Source: Flavobacterium limnosediminis JC2902
Lineage (GTDB): Bacteria > Bacteroidota > Bacteroidia > Flavobacteriales > Flavobacteriaceae
Assembly (NCBI RefSeq): GCF_000498535.1
Contig: NZ_AVGG01000002.1
Span: forward strand, 186,001 to 250,000
DNA length: 64,000 nt
Reading direction: 5' to 3'
This document shows, piece by piece, positions 7,410-17,022 of the stretch (its first letter is position 1; each line of letters begins with the position of its first letter). A program made the translations under genes and the position numbers. The notes under the pieces are model-generated. The model had not been told where the DNA came from. It was given only the letters and a program-made list of their open reading frames with translations, and did not search any database.

Positions 7410-8459
7410 TCACCTCTTCCTTTTATCGAATCGTTTGATGTCAATTTGAATATCCAGCGGAACATTATTCTCTATATTTTCGAAAAGGTCTTTCGCTAAT
7501 GAAGGTCCGAGCATTACGCCTCGCGTTCCAAGTCCGTTAAGAATATGCAATCTACCGAATTCTGCATGCGTACCAACTAATGGGCGGCGATCTTTAACAG
7601 TAGGTCGAACGCCGGCAAAATGATTTACGATTTCGAAATCACAATCGATTAACTCTTTTAGGTTCTCTATCAGTTCATTTTTTCCTTCTTCTGTTGGCGT
7701 ATCGGTTTTATCATCCCAGTTATAAGTTGCCCCTACTTTAAACAAATCGTTCCCGATAGGCAGGATGAAAATGCTTGATTTAAGAACCACGTCCAGATTT
7801 AAATCCGGCGCTTTAATAATAAGTAGCTCCCCTTTGGTACCATCTAACGGCAATTGATTAAAATACGGATTGTGCTGTAGCCCAAAACCTTCTGCAAAAA
7901 TTACATGTTTCGCTTCAATGTTTTTATACATTACAGAATCAGCTAAAATTTCAAGCTGAGAATAATCAAAAGTCTCGTTTAAAATCAGATTATTGGATTG
8001 CAGATAATCACCATACGAACTTATAAAAACTGCTGTGTCCACATAACCGGTATGCAACACTTCACCAAAACCAAAATCGGAGGAAATGGATTGATATTTC
8101 TTTTGGATAATCCGTGTGGATAGGAACGGAGAAAGACTGGGTTTGTCGGCAGCCTGAAACCAATTGTTTTGCTCTTCGATGGAAGCGAATTTTCGATAGA
8201 CCGGTATTTTATAATCGAAAGTTACGTTTAGACGTTTTTCAACATTAGCATAGAAAGGCAGACCATATTCCAATTGCTGCGTCGCTTGCCAGACCTGACT
8301 GAACCTTTTTAAGATAACAGGATTGTACAATCCTCCTGCCACCTTGGAAGACGACGAAGAAAAATCTTCTACCACAAGAAATGACTTTCCGTTTTGAAAA
8401 GCAGTTTCAGCAAAACAAATTCCGGCGATACCGGATCCAACAATTAAATAATCTATCAT
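7410..8459 (-). CDS. FAD-dependent oxidoreductase (DAO family)
   Basis: 349 residues from the ATG at 8459, chosen because it puts the dinucleotide-binding motif at the very N-terminus (MIDYLIVGSGIAGICFAE, GxGxxG). The longer frame starting at 8483 would run into the gldN terminator. Later features of D-amino-acid-oxidase-like enzymes include VAGGLYNP, HVIFAEGFG, KVGATYNWDD, HFAGVRPTVKDRRPLVG and LNGLGTRGVMLGPSLA. It probably oxidises an amine or amino acid; the substrate is not deducible. It lies just downstream of gldN but behind a terminator. Confidence 0.82.
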   Translation of the reverse strand: MIDYLIVGSGIAGICFAETAFQNGKSFLVVEDFSSSSSKVAGGLYNPVILKRFSQVWQATQQLEYGLPFYANVEKRLNVTFDYKIPVYRKFASIEEQNNWFQAADKPSLSPFLSTRIIQKKYQSISSDFGFGEVLHTGYVDTAVFISSYGDYLQSNNLILNETFDYSQLEILADSVMYKNIEAKHVIFAEGFGLQHNPYFNQLPLDGTKGELLIIKAPDLNLDVVLKSSIFILPIGNDLFKVGATYNWDDKTDTPTEEGKNELIENLKELIDCDFEIVNHFAGVRPTVKDRRPLVGTHAEFGRLHILNGLGTRGVMLGPSLAKDLFENIENNVPLDIQIDIKRFDKRKR

Positions 8460-8467
8460 GGTACAAA

Positions 8468-8502
8468 AATAAAAAACTCCCACCGTAATGGTGAGAGTTT
8501 TT
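8468..8502 (-). terminator. Terminator of the gldKLMN transcript
   Basis: Stem aaaaactc-cacc/ggtg-gagttttt with small bulges and loop gtaat, with T runs on both sides. It lies 24 bases past the gldN stop on the minus strand. Confidence 0.7.
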
Positions 8503-8525
8503 ATATAATTAAAAAGATTTTACTA

Positions 8526-9503
8526 CTAGTAGTTCCACATGTCCTGTTCGAAGTTGCGGATTTTCTCTTTTACACGCTCAGATTCCAATAACTGCATCTG
8601 AGAATTTTCTTTCATGTACTCTTCAATTTTTCTATCTCCATATACATTCTCTTCCTTGTAAATTACAGCGCTGAAGCGTCGTGCATTTAATAAGTGGTCG
8701 AAAGTAAGCGGCAAAGCTGAATTTTTGTCATTGAAAGCTTTTGCTTCATGTAACACATCTCTTATTGACGGGAAATAAATCCAGAACAATTCGATTACGT
8801 CGGCGTTTTCATTACCAATCTCTCTCGCTTCCGGAGCCACTGGACAGATACCCAACATTCTGTATTTCAATTCACCTTGTCTTTTATCAAAATACCAGTA
8901 ACCTTTAATTTTATACCCTGAAATATCGATTCCCGTTAATTCTCTTTTGTCGATATACTGTAGATCCAAAACTTTCGTTGGAGTACCAGGAACAGTCTCT
9001 GTTACCCATTTCCCATCCACTTTTTTTCTTACAGTTTTAGGCTTTGGCATATAGTCATCATAATAAGTATTAATCTCATCACGACCTGCCTGTGTAGTAT
9101 CGATGTAAGTAAAAGAAGAAGCCATATCTTTCAGAGTCTTCTTGGTATTAAAGTAGTCATCCGTATACACTTCAGTTATTCTACCGTTCTTAATACCTTT
9201 CAAAAGAACATCAAACAAAGAACGTCTGTCGCTACCTATGTTTACCGAATCAATTGGATAATACATCGGAAAGTTAACTCTTTCGTCAAGGTCAATGATT
9301 TCCCAAATTGCCTTACCCATTAAGATATCACGATCGTGCACATATCCATAAGGAAGCGGTTTATCATTATCGGCATTCATTTGCGCAGCAGTTTTCTTTC
9401 CGATTTCATCAGGAGTTTTAGCATTCAGCAAGTTAGACTGTGCGAATGATGTATAACTTCCTGCTACTGCAAAAAATACTACTAAAAGGTTTCTCAATTT
9501 CAT
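8526..9503 (-). CDS. gldN: Gliding motility / T9SS protein GldN
   Basis: 325 residues with a Sec signal peptide (MKLRNLLVVFFAVAGSYTSFAQ, about 1-21). The body carries the GldN/PorN features YVHDRDILMGKAIWEIIDLDERVN, SLFDVLLKGIKNGRITEVY and IELFWIYFPSIRDVL. GldN is a periplasmic component that forms a ring with lipoprotein GldK under the outer membrane in the type IX secretion system, and is needed for gliding and protein export. Last gene of the gldKLMN operon, 41 bases after gldM and followed by a terminator. Confidence 0.95.
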   Translation of the reverse strand: MKLRNLLVVFFAVAGSYTSFAQSNLLNAKTPDEIGKKTAAQMNADNDKPLPYGYVHDRDILMGKAIWEIIDLDERVNFPMYYPIDSVNIGSDRRSLFDVLLKGIKNGRITEVYTDDYFNTKKTLKDMASSFTYIDTTQAGRDEINTYYDDYMPKPKTVRKKVDGKWVTETVPGTPTKVLDLQYIDKRELTGIDISGYKIKGYWYFDKRQGELKYRMLGICPVAPEAREIGNENADVIELFWIYFPSIRDVLHEAKAFNDKNSALPLTFDHLLNARRFSAVIYKEENVYGDRKIEEYMKENSQMQLLESERVKEKIRNFEQDMWNY

Positions 9504-9544
9504 GTTCTAAAATTAAAGTTATTTAAGTTATTGTACTTAAATTA

Positions 9545-11095
9545 TTATTGAATTTCGTAAACTACTGGAGAAACTCTAGGAGGCATGATCCCAGAAACAC
9601 CAATAATCTTAGTTTTAATATCAGAGATAGTTATAACATCACCTCTACCTGCTTTAGCCATAGCCGCTTTACACTGAGCGTTAACTCTATCACCATTTAC
9701 AATAACTGCAGCCTGTCCAGGTGCTTTGAAAGTAAACTGTGTAACTTGATATGTCAAGTCATATGCAAAATCATCAAGTTTAGCGGAAATCTGAGACACT
9801 TCTAAACGTCCTTTTGCACCTTTTGCAGCTCCAGTTTGTCCACCAATTGCACCCATTGGAGCAGGAATATTCTTGATACGGAACGCCTTTTTGTCAGAAA
9901 CTGTTTTACCATCAGGCAATTTACCAGTAACATTAACAACAACCTCAGTACCTGAACCAGGTGTCAAGTTGTACTGACCTGGTTTACCAGCTTTAGATAA
10001 ACCTGGAGCCGAAGCATTTACTTTATCATCAGAAATACCAGCAAATGAAATTGTCATTGGATTAGCTAAACCTCTGTACACAACATTCATTTTATCAGCA
10101 GAAATGTTAGCTGAGTTTGGTCTTGGTACTACAACGTATTTTTCTTTGAACTCTACTGGAATAGATTTTCCATCCTCGATAAATGTAAATTTACCAGAGA
10201 TTTCTTTTTCACCTACACCACCAGCAGTAGCATTGAATACTGCCTGACCGTTTTCGATTTTTGAACTAGCACCGTTAACGTTGAAAGAGTTTGGAACCGT
10301 TGATTCGTCATAACGACCTAATACTACTTTTCCTTTTACAGCCTCTCCTTGGAAAACAACCGATTTCTCGAAAACAACAATTGCTTTATAGTTTGACATC
10401 GAAGCAGCTTGTGCTGTAGTGTTACCGATTAAAGCATTGTAAATATCCTGCTCTGTTTTTTTGATATCACTTTGAATCGCTGATAACTTCGTTAAAGAAG
10501 CAACTGCCGGGAACCCTTTAAAGTGGTAATCCAAAAACAACTTAGTTACGTTTTCTTTGTCTTTTACATCAGCTGTGCTGAATTTAGCATTTACATCTTT
10601 AAGGATAGGCTGATATTTAACATCTTTTCCGATAACTCCAGCAATCCCACTTTTGAATTTATCAAAAGCAGCGATGATTTCTTTTCCTTTTTTAGAATAA
10701 CCGTCTCCGCTAAACCAAGCTTCGTCAATCTTATCACCTTTATCCATTGATTCGTATGGCAATTTACCATCCGCTTCTTTTTCAATATCTTTGGTGATAT
10801 CATTTTTCAACGCCTGAATGAAGTCGTTGAATTCTTTTACGATAGGTTTGATTTCTTTTGCTTTTGCAAACGGCGCACCGAACTGCGCAGCATTTTCTCC
10901 AGCTTTACTCTCCAACTGACCGTATAAACTTCCGTTATATTCGTCAGAGAATTTATTAACCCCTTCGAATTTTTCATTCATCAAACCGAAAGCCGTTAAT
11001 ACTTCTTTTGACATATTTAATGCCAACATCGCGATGAAAACCAAGTACATTAGGTTAATCATCTTCTGTCTAGGACTTAATTTTCCTCCTGCCAT
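9545..11095 (-). CDS. gldM: T9SS motor subunit GldM
   Basis: 516 residues. The N-terminus MAGGKLSPRQKMINLMYLV followed by a single membrane span (about 13-33, FIAMLALNMSKEVLTAFG) is diagnostic. The remainder is the elongated periplasmic part with four domains, including the central KAIVVFEKSVVFQGEAVKGKVVLGRYDES. GldM and GldL form the proton-driven motor of the type IX secretion and gliding machinery; the GldM periplasmic shaft reaches the GldKN ring. Gap of 42 bases to gldL. Confidence 0.96.
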   Translation of the reverse strand: MAGGKLSPRQKMINLMYLVFIAMLALNMSKEVLTAFGLMNEKFEGVNKFSDEYNGSLYGQLESKAGENAAQFGAPFAKAKEIKPIVKEFNDFIQALKNDITKDIEKEADGKLPYESMDKGDKIDEAWFSGDGYSKKGKEIIAAFDKFKSGIAGVIGKDVKYQPILKDVNAKFSTADVKDKENVTKLFLDYHFKGFPAVASLTKLSAIQSDIKKTEQDIYNALIGNTTAQAASMSNYKAIVVFEKSVVFQGEAVKGKVVLGRYDESTVPNSFNVNGASSKIENGQAVFNATAGGVGEKEISGKFTFIEDGKSIPVEFKEKYVVVPRPNSANISADKMNVVYRGLANPMTISFAGISDDKVNASAPGLSKAGKPGQYNLTPGSGTEVVVNVTGKLPDGKTVSDKKAFRIKNIPAPMGAIGGQTGAAKGAKGRLEVSQISAKLDDFAYDLTYQVTQFTFKAPGQAAVIVNGDRVNAQCKAAMAKAGRGDVITISDIKTKIIGVSGIMPPRVSPVVYEIQ

Positions 11096-11137
11096 TTTCT
11101 AATTAGTTTTTAAAAAAGTTAATAATTTTGAAACTAA

Positions 11138-11773
11138 TTAGCCTCTGTTACTCATTGCAGAAAGCATTCCGCCGTATACATTATTTAATGAAGATAAATT
11201 TGCAGTCAACGATTGCATTTGATCTTTTAATTTTAAGTTGTTCTCAGCAACTTCTTTATTGATTTCAGCGTTACGAGTAGCACTTTCCAACTGTACTTTA
11301 TACATACCGTTTAAAGTTTCTAACTGCGTAGCAGCCATACCCATTTCTTCTGCATATTTCTTCTGAGAAGCGATTGCATCTACAGTAGGAGCCATGTTTT
11401 TAGCAGCACCTTCGAAGTTTTTAATGCTGTTACCTAAGCTAGCCATTAACTCACCGTCAATTTTAGCTTCTTTCAACATTGAATCTAATTTTTGAGATAA
11501 TAAACCTTGAGCTTCAGTTGGGTTTTCAACTTTTTTAGCATCTCTCTTTTTAGCTTCACCACCTGCTAATTCAGGATAAACTAAAGTCCAGTCTAATTCT
11601 GTTTCAGTTTCGAAAGCTGATAAACCGAAGATAAGAGCCTCAGTTCCCAAACCGATGATAAGGAAAGTACCAGCACCTGGCCAGTGCATAATTTTGAATA
11701 ATGCTCCGATAATTACTACTGCTGCCCCCATACCGTAGGCGAAACTCATCACTTTTTTTGGAATTAATGCCAT
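11138..11773 (-). CDS. gldL: T9SS motor subunit GldL
   Basis: 211 residues. Two N-terminal membrane spans (about 8-27 and 35-53) enclose KIMHWPGAG, the conserved GldL segment. Known GldL carries a functionally important glutamate in the second span, here in GLGTEALIFGLSAFE. The cytoplasmic tail is predicted to be helical/coiled coil. It forms a pentameric motor with GldM dimers and uses the proton gradient. It lies between gldK (54 bases) and gldM (42 bases). Confidence 0.96.
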   Translation of the reverse strand: MALIPKKVMSFAYGMGAAVVIIGALFKIMHWPGAGTFLIIGLGTEALIFGLSAFETETELDWTLVYPELAGGEAKKRDAKKVENPTEAQGLLSQKLDSMLKEAKIDGELMASLGNSIKNFEGAAKNMAPTVDAIASQKKYAEEMGMAATQLETLNGMYKVQLESATRNAEINKEVAENNLKLKDQMQSLTANLSSLNNVYGGMLSAMSNRG

Positions 11774-11827
11774 AATAAATAAATTTTAGTTAGTTAAGTT
11801 AATATAAAAATTGGTTAATTTTTGAAG

Positions 11828-13228
11828 TTATTTTTGGTTTTTGGTATTACTTGTTCCCATGTAATCCTGAACCGTTCTGAAACCGATATACGATCTTGCA
11901 GAATCCGCATATTCATAATCACGTGTACTCACCTGCAAGAAATACGCAACATCTTTCCAAGAACCTCCACGAGTTACTTTACGCATATTAGATAGATCCG
12001 GCACATTCGGATTCATTGTAGAAACATACTCATAAGCTGCTGGATCATAAGATGAATCCGTCCACTCCGCTACGTTACCCGCCATGTTATACAAGTTATA
12101 TTCGTTTGGCTCGTATGATTTTGCCTCTACAGTATACAATGCACCGTCGGCAGCATAATCTCCACGATTTGGTTTGAAGTTAGCCAAGAAACAACCTCTG
12201 TCATTTTTAGCATACGGACCTCCCCAAGGATATGTTCCAGACTCTAAACCACCTCTCGCAGAATACTCCCACTCAGCCTCTGTAGGCAAACGGAATGAAT
12301 TCACCTGATCTCTTCCTTTTTTCTTTTTAATATAGGTATTCTTATTCATGGTTCTCCAAGCACAAAACGCTTTTGCCTGTTTCCATGAAACCCCAACTAC
12401 AGGATAATCCCCGTAAGCCTGGTGCCAGAAATAGTCATTATGCATTGGCTCATTATAAGAATACGCAAAATCTTTGATCCAAACTGTAGTATCAGGATAA
12501 ATCTCGATATTTTCAGTTTTCATATACTTACTTCTCTTAGTTCTGCTATTTCCTACAGACTTATCTTTAGCCGCCGCCTGAATATCCATCCAAGTATAAC
12601 GGAATTTCAATTTAGAAACATCAAATGTTCTCAATCCGTTATATGACTCAGTAGCCGGCAAATACAATGAATCCATCACTTCTACATAGTGCTCATCCGG
12701 ATATTTCTGAACGTCATTATGCAATTTCACCTTTCTGTTCAAACGTCTCCCTGCATAAGGATCTTCATCCGTACCTACACTATAGTAGTTTTCATACATA
12801 TACTTATCATATGCTGACATTTTCGCAGGATCCTGATCTTTAAATGCAAAATCCCCAATACTTCCGCCTTTTCCACCGTCCCCGCCAGGTTTCTGACCTT
12901 GTTCATCGGCAAGAATAGCCAATCTTGTTCTGGTAGTTGAATCTTTTACCCATTCTACGAACTGACGGTATTCACTATTTGTAATTTCCGTTTCATCCAT
13001 GTAGAATGAACGCACAGTAACAGTTTTAGTAGGCGCATCCTGAACATTAGCTAAATCATCATCTGATTTACCCATAATAAATGCACCACCTGGAACCAAA
13101 GTCATACCAAACGGCTTCTCTGGATGCCATTTTCTTCCTTTAACTCCTACTAGTTCACCTCTGTCGTTTTTATGACAACTACTAAAGAACAATGAAACAA
13201 GTGCTGTAAACGCTATGAACTTCTTCAT
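11828..13228 (-). CDS. gldK: Gliding motility lipoprotein GldK
   Basis: 466 residues. A lipoprotein signal peptide ends at FFSSCHKND, with Cys 18 as the lipidation site. The rest is a formylglycine-generating-enzyme/sulfatase-modifying fold: MTLVPGGAFIMGKSDDD, YMDETEITNSEYRQFV, YPVVGVSWKQAKAFCAWR, RLPTEAEWEYSARGG, AGNVAEWTDSSYD and VTRGGSWKD. GldK is not known to act as an enzyme; it forms the outer-membrane ring with GldN in T9SS. First gene of gldKLMN, with its own promoter candidate at 13267-13297. Confidence 0.96.
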   Translation of the reverse strand: MKKFIAFTALVSLFFSSCHKNDRGELVGVKGRKWHPEKPFGMTLVPGGAFIMGKSDDDLANVQDAPTKTVTVRSFYMDETEITNSEYRQFVEWVKDSTTRTRLAILADEQGQKPGGDGGKGGSIGDFAFKDQDPAKMSAYDKYMYENYYSVGTDEDPYAGRRLNRKVKLHNDVQKYPDEHYVEVMDSLYLPATESYNGLRTFDVSKLKFRYTWMDIQAAAKDKSVGNSRTKRSKYMKTENIEIYPDTTVWIKDFAYSYNEPMHNDYFWHQAYGDYPVVGVSWKQAKAFCAWRTMNKNTYIKKKKGRDQVNSFRLPTEAEWEYSARGGLESGTYPWGGPYAKNDRGCFLANFKPNRGDYAADGALYTVEAKSYEPNEYNLYNMAGNVAEWTDSSYDPAAYEYVSTMNPNVPDLSNMRKVTRGGSWKDVAYFLQVSTRDYEYADSARSYIGFRTVQDYMGTSNTKNQK

Positions 13229-13266
13229 ATAAATCTGGGTTAATTATATTTACATTTTTAAGGGCG

Positions 13267-13297
13267 TAAACCTATCTATTTATTTTCTAAAAAACAA
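13267..13297 (-). promoter_or_regulatory. Candidate promoter of gldKLMN
   Basis: On the minus strand, TTG (13297-13295), a 20-base spacer and TAGGTTTA (13274-13267), one base off TAnnTTTG at the last position. It leaves a leader of roughly 30 bases before the gldK ATG. Confidence 0.5.
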
Positions 13298-13369
13298 TTT
13301 TTTCCCTAAAAAAAACTTAAAAAAATAAAATTGTTCCAAAATAAACAGGCTAATCGCCATCCATTTTGA

Positions 13370-14518
13370 TTATACTAAATTTTTCTTCTGGGCTTTCCAC
13401 CATCTTTCAGGTATTTCCTGATTGGTTGCCCCCAGATAATCTTCATAAGTACATGGTAATAACGTACTTCTTCTTAATTTATTGTTAAGCCCTGACAAAA
13501 AAGGTATCTCTATCCACCATCTTTCGGTTTTATCACTCTTGAAAAAAATTAATTCTTCATCTTCAAGAGGAACGATATACTTTAAATAATCTTCCTTAAC
13601 ACCAAACGGATATTCTTTCGAACGGTAATGAAACCCTTCTATAAAATACCATAAAACCTGTGCTGCTAACACAGATTCCGCCTCAGAACCTCCATGATTA
13701 AAAACTCCAAACGAAGTAACCTTATCACTGATACCGGAATAGCGCGAAAGTACACAAATTTCTTTTCCGTTGAATCCATTAGGGTTAAATTTTGCAAAAT
13801 TTCCTGAATCGGCCGATTTTACTGAGGTTAAATCCACCGAAACCAGATCCGCATCCCTGAAAACCGGCTCTGCTATAGCCGGATTACTACAAATTTCACC
13901 TAAGCGAAATGCATCAAAATACAATTTTTCAATCAAATCAATTTCTTCCTGTGAATTGAAATACGTCTGATATCCAATATTACTATAATTAAACAGATTA
14001 TTCGGCTCTTCCACAATCATGCTGGACAAAAAAGAATTCGCCGGCACACCGTCTTCCTTCGCAAAATCGAATTTACTGTCAACCGAAACAACATTTACCA
14101 TCTGCTCCAACTGGTCGTAAGCACGATACATGGCATAGGTCAAATCCTGTGAACCTCCTATCACAACAGGTACCACCTTATTTTTAATTAAATATGCCAC
14201 CGCATTTTTCAGTACATAATACGTATCGTCCAATGAATTTCCGGGAGCTATATTTCCCAAATCCACAATCTGCGCTTCCCAATTGCCCGGAAACAGACTG
14301 TAAAATTCTCTTCGGATATGCGCTAAATCAGCCTCATAAATTCCTTCACCCAACCCTCTGTTTTCCATCACGCCGATAATAGCTATTGACGCTTTTTCGA
14401 TATTCGGAAAATCGGTCTCCGAGTGAAAAACAACCTTTTTACCCAAGGCCTGGGGTGTCAGTCCCTGAACGAACTCAAAAAAATCGGAATCCAGTGGTTG
14501 AAAAAAATCAAATACCAT
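13370..14518 (-). CDS. Arginase-fold protein with degenerate metal site
   Basis: 382 residues with the arginase/formimidoylglutamase/agmatinase topology, for example PVVIGGSQDLTYAMYRAYDQ and ADLVSVDLTSVKSAD. Active members bind two Mn ions through GGxH, DxHxD and SxDxDxxDP. Here the equivalents are GGSQD (121-125, His replaced by Gln), VDSKFD (146-151, His lost) and SVDLTSVKSAD (227-237, second Asp replaced by Thr). So it is probably not a ureohydrolase, although automatic annotation would call it formimidoylglutamase. The stop of topA is two bases upstream, so the two are cotranscribed; gldK follows 141 bases downstream with its own promoter candidate. A structural or ligand-binding role is inference. 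Confidence 0.7.
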   Translation of the reverse strand: MVFDFFQPLDSDFFEFVQGLTPQALGKKVVFHSETDFPNIEKASIAIIGVMENRGLGEGIYEADLAHIRREFYSLFPGNWEAQIVDLGNIAPGNSLDDTYYVLKNAVAYLIKNKVVPVVIGGSQDLTYAMYRAYDQLEQMVNVVSVDSKFDFAKEDGVPANSFLSSMIVEEPNNLFNYSNIGYQTYFNSQEEIDLIEKLYFDAFRLGEICSNPAIAEPVFRDADLVSVDLTSVKSADSGNFAKFNPNGFNGKEICVLSRYSGISDKVTSFGVFNHGGSEAESVLAAQVLWYFIEGFHYRSKEYPFGVKEDYLKYIVPLEDEELIFFKSDKTERWWIEIPFLSGLNNKLRRSTLLPCTYEDYLGATNQEIPERWWKAQKKNLV

Positions 14519-14520
14519 AT

Positions 14521-17022
14521 CTATTTCTTTTTAGCCGGTGCTTTTTTAGTTGCCGTTTTTTTAGCTGCAGTTTTCTTTGCAGGCGCTTTTTTCTCAATCA
14601 ACTCCTTCACTTGTTCCAATGTCATTGCTGCCGCATCCACATCCTTACTTAGCTCTATTTTTATTTTTCCTTTGGTGATTACCGAACGGCCCCAGCGTGC
14701 TTTTTCCACACGGATACCTTCTTCCTCCCAATTATGAATTACCTTATCAATCTCTTTCTGAAGCTTATCTTCAATCAGTTCCTCCACATCGGATTGTGAA
14801 AGATTATCGAAATTGTATTTTTTACTAACATTGATAAACAATCCGTTCCATTTGATGAAAGGACCGAAACGACCAACACCTTTTTGAACCGGCTCATTCT
14901 TATAAGTAGCGATCGGTGCATCAGCTTTCGCTTTCTCGTCAATCAGCTCCTGAGCTCTTTCCATGGTAACATCCAAAGGCTCCTCTCCTCTCGGCAGGGA
15001 AATAAAAACACTTCCGTGGCGTACATACGGACCGAAACGCCCGTTACTCACTTCCACTTCTTCTTCTTTATAGGTTCCTAATACTTTTGGTAGTAAAAAC
15101 AGATTCAACGCTTCTTCCAAAGTAATGTTACCGATATTCTGTTCCGTACGCAAACTTGCGAATTGTTTGTTCTCGTCGTCGATATCACCAATTTGTGCCA
15201 TCGGTCCGAATTTACCCAAACGAACACTCACCTGCTTTCCTGTTTTTGGATCTTTCCCTAAGATTCGTTCTCCGCTTTCTCTCTCGGCATTCTCCTCCAC
15301 ATTCTTAACTGTCGGATGAAAATGCTTGTAGAAATCGTTCATCATTTGCGCCCATTCAATATTTCCTTCGGCGATTTCATCAAAGTCCTGTTCTACTTTT
15401 GCCGTGAAGTTATAATCCAATATGCTGTCAAAATTCTTCACTAAGAAGTCGGTAACAATGGTTCCGATATCGGTCGGCACTAACTTCCCTTTATCCGAAC
15501 CCGTATTTTCTTTCAGATGCTTCTCCTCAAGCTTCCCTGATTGAAGTACCAACTGTGTATATTTTCTTTCCTGACCTTCCAGATTCCCTTTCTCAACATA
15601 ATTTCTGTTGATGATGGTAGAAATGGTTGGCGCATAGGTTGATGGACGGCCGATTCCTAACTCCTCCAACTTTTTAACCAAAGAAGCTTCGGTATAACGA
15701 GCGGCTGGACGTGTATATCTTTCCGTTGCCGTGATGTAATTGTTTTGCAATCTCTCGTTTATCTTCATTGCCGGTAACATTCCTTCCTGTTCGTCATCAT
15801 CTTCATCATTCCCTTCCAAATACACTTTAAGGAAACCTTCGAATTTGATTACCTCACCTGTTGCCGCAAATAATTCGCTATGATTGTTTGCTTCGATTTT
15901 TACGTTGGTACGCTCCAATTCGGCATCGCTCATTTGGGATGCCACGGTTCTTTTCCAGATCAGATCGTACAAACGCGCCTGATCCCTGTCGATATTTACC
16001 GTGTGACGTGTCATATCTGTCGGACGGATTGCCTCGTGTGCTTCCTGCGCTCCTTTGCTTTTGTTGGTAAACGTTCTCGGTTTTGAAAACTCTTTACCGT
16101 AAGACGCAATGATTTCCGCCTGAGCCGCATCCATTGCTTCTTTAGAAAGATTCACACTGTCCGTTCTCATATACGTAATAAGTCCGGCCTCGTACAAACG
16201 TTGTGCTAACTGCATGGTGATTCCAACTGGCAAATACAATTTACGCGCCGCTTCCTGTTGTAAGGTTGACGTGGTAAAAGGCGCTGCGGGTGTTTTTTTG
16301 GTAGGTTTTGTTTCCAGATCCGCTACCTTATATATAGAACCGATATTTTGGTTTAAAAAATCTTCGGCTTCCTGCTTCGTATTGAAGTTCTTCGGTAATT
16401 TCGCTTTGAAGGCTCTTCCCGCTTCGTTTGTGAATTCTGCCACAACCGAATAAGAAGCTACCGGTTTAAAATTCTGGATTTCGCGTTCGCGTTCCACAAT
16501 CAATCGCACCGCAACTGACTGCACACGACCGGCAGACAGTCCGCCTTTGATCTTGCGCCATAAAACCGGAGACAACTCGTAACCTACCAAACGATCCAAT
16601 ACCCTTCTCGCCTGTTGTGCGTTTACCAAGTTATAATCAATCCCTCGCGGGTTTTCGATGGCTTTCTGAATGGCGGTTTTCGTGATTTCGTGAAAAACGA
16701 TACGTTTGGTTTTATTCGGATCCAATTTTAATTCTTCCGCCAAGTGCCATGAAATAGCCTCTCCCTCGCGGTCCTCATCGGAAGCCAACCAAACCATATC
16801 GGCAGCTTTAGATAACGTTTTCAGTTTACTCACCAAGGCTTTTTTATCCGGGGAAACTTCATATTTGGGTTTGAACCCATTCTCCACATCTACCCCAATT
16901 TCTTTCGAAGGCAGATCGGCGATGTGTCCGTAGCTTGATTCTACCTGATACTCGCTTCCCAAAAACTTCTCTATTGTTTTCGCCTTTGCCGGTGACTCAA
17001 CGATCACTAAATTCTTTGCCAT
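14521..17022 (-). CDS. topA: DNA topoisomerase I (type IA)
   Basis: 833 residues. N-terminal TOPRIM domain with MAKNLVIVESPAKAKTIEKF and the acidic triad region WLASDEDREGEAI. Catalytic tyrosine in the segment LITYMRTDSVNLS (about 300). Further core motifs are RRVLDRLVGYELSPVLWRKI and LGIGRPSTYAPTIS. After the core come repeat C-terminal domains (RLGKFGPMAQIG, GRFGPYVRHGSVFISLPRG, GRFGPFIKWNGLFINV) without zinc-binding cysteine quartets. The tail ends in a lysine/alanine-rich stretch (KKTAAKKTATKKAPAKKK), probably DNA-binding. Relaxes negative supercoils. Two bases separate its stop from the arginase-like gene. Confidence 0.96.
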   Translation of the reverse strand: MAKNLVIVESPAKAKTIEKFLGSEYQVESSYGHIADLPSKEIGVDVENGFKPKYEVSPDKKALVSKLKTLSKAADMVWLASDEDREGEAISWHLAEELKLDPNKTKRIVFHEITKTAIQKAIENPRGIDYNLVNAQQARRVLDRLVGYELSPVLWRKIKGGLSAGRVQSVAVRLIVEREREIQNFKPVASYSVVAEFTNEAGRAFKAKLPKNFNTKQEAEDFLNQNIGSIYKVADLETKPTKKTPAAPFTTSTLQQEAARKLYLPVGITMQLAQRLYEAGLITYMRTDSVNLSKEAMDAAQAEIIASYGKEFSKPRTFTNKSKGAQEAHEAIRPTDMTRHTVNIDRDQARLYDLIWKRTVASQMSDAELERTNVKIEANNHSELFAATGEVIKFEGFLKVYLEGNDEDDDEQEGMLPAMKINERLQNNYITATERYTRPAARYTEASLVKKLEELGIGRPSTYAPTISTIINRNYVEKGNLEGQERKYTQLVLQSGKLEEKHLKENTGSDKGKLVPTDIGTIVTDFLVKNFDSILDYNFTAKVEQDFDEIAEGNIEWAQMMNDFYKHFHPTVKNVEENAERESGERILGKDPKTGKQVSVRLGKFGPMAQIGDIDDENKQFASLRTEQNIGNITLEEALNLFLLPKVLGTYKEEEVEVSNGRFGPYVRHGSVFISLPRGEEPLDVTMERAQELIDEKAKADAPIATYKNEPVQKGVGRFGPFIKWNGLFINVSKKYNFDNLSQSDVEELIEDKLQKEIDKVIHNWEEEGIRVEKARWGRSVITKGKIKIELSKDVDAAAMTLEQVKELIEKKAPAKKTAAKKTATKKAPAKKK

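Noticed and set aside
9548..9805. 85-residue plus-strand frame
   Set aside because: Antisense to the 3' end of gldM.
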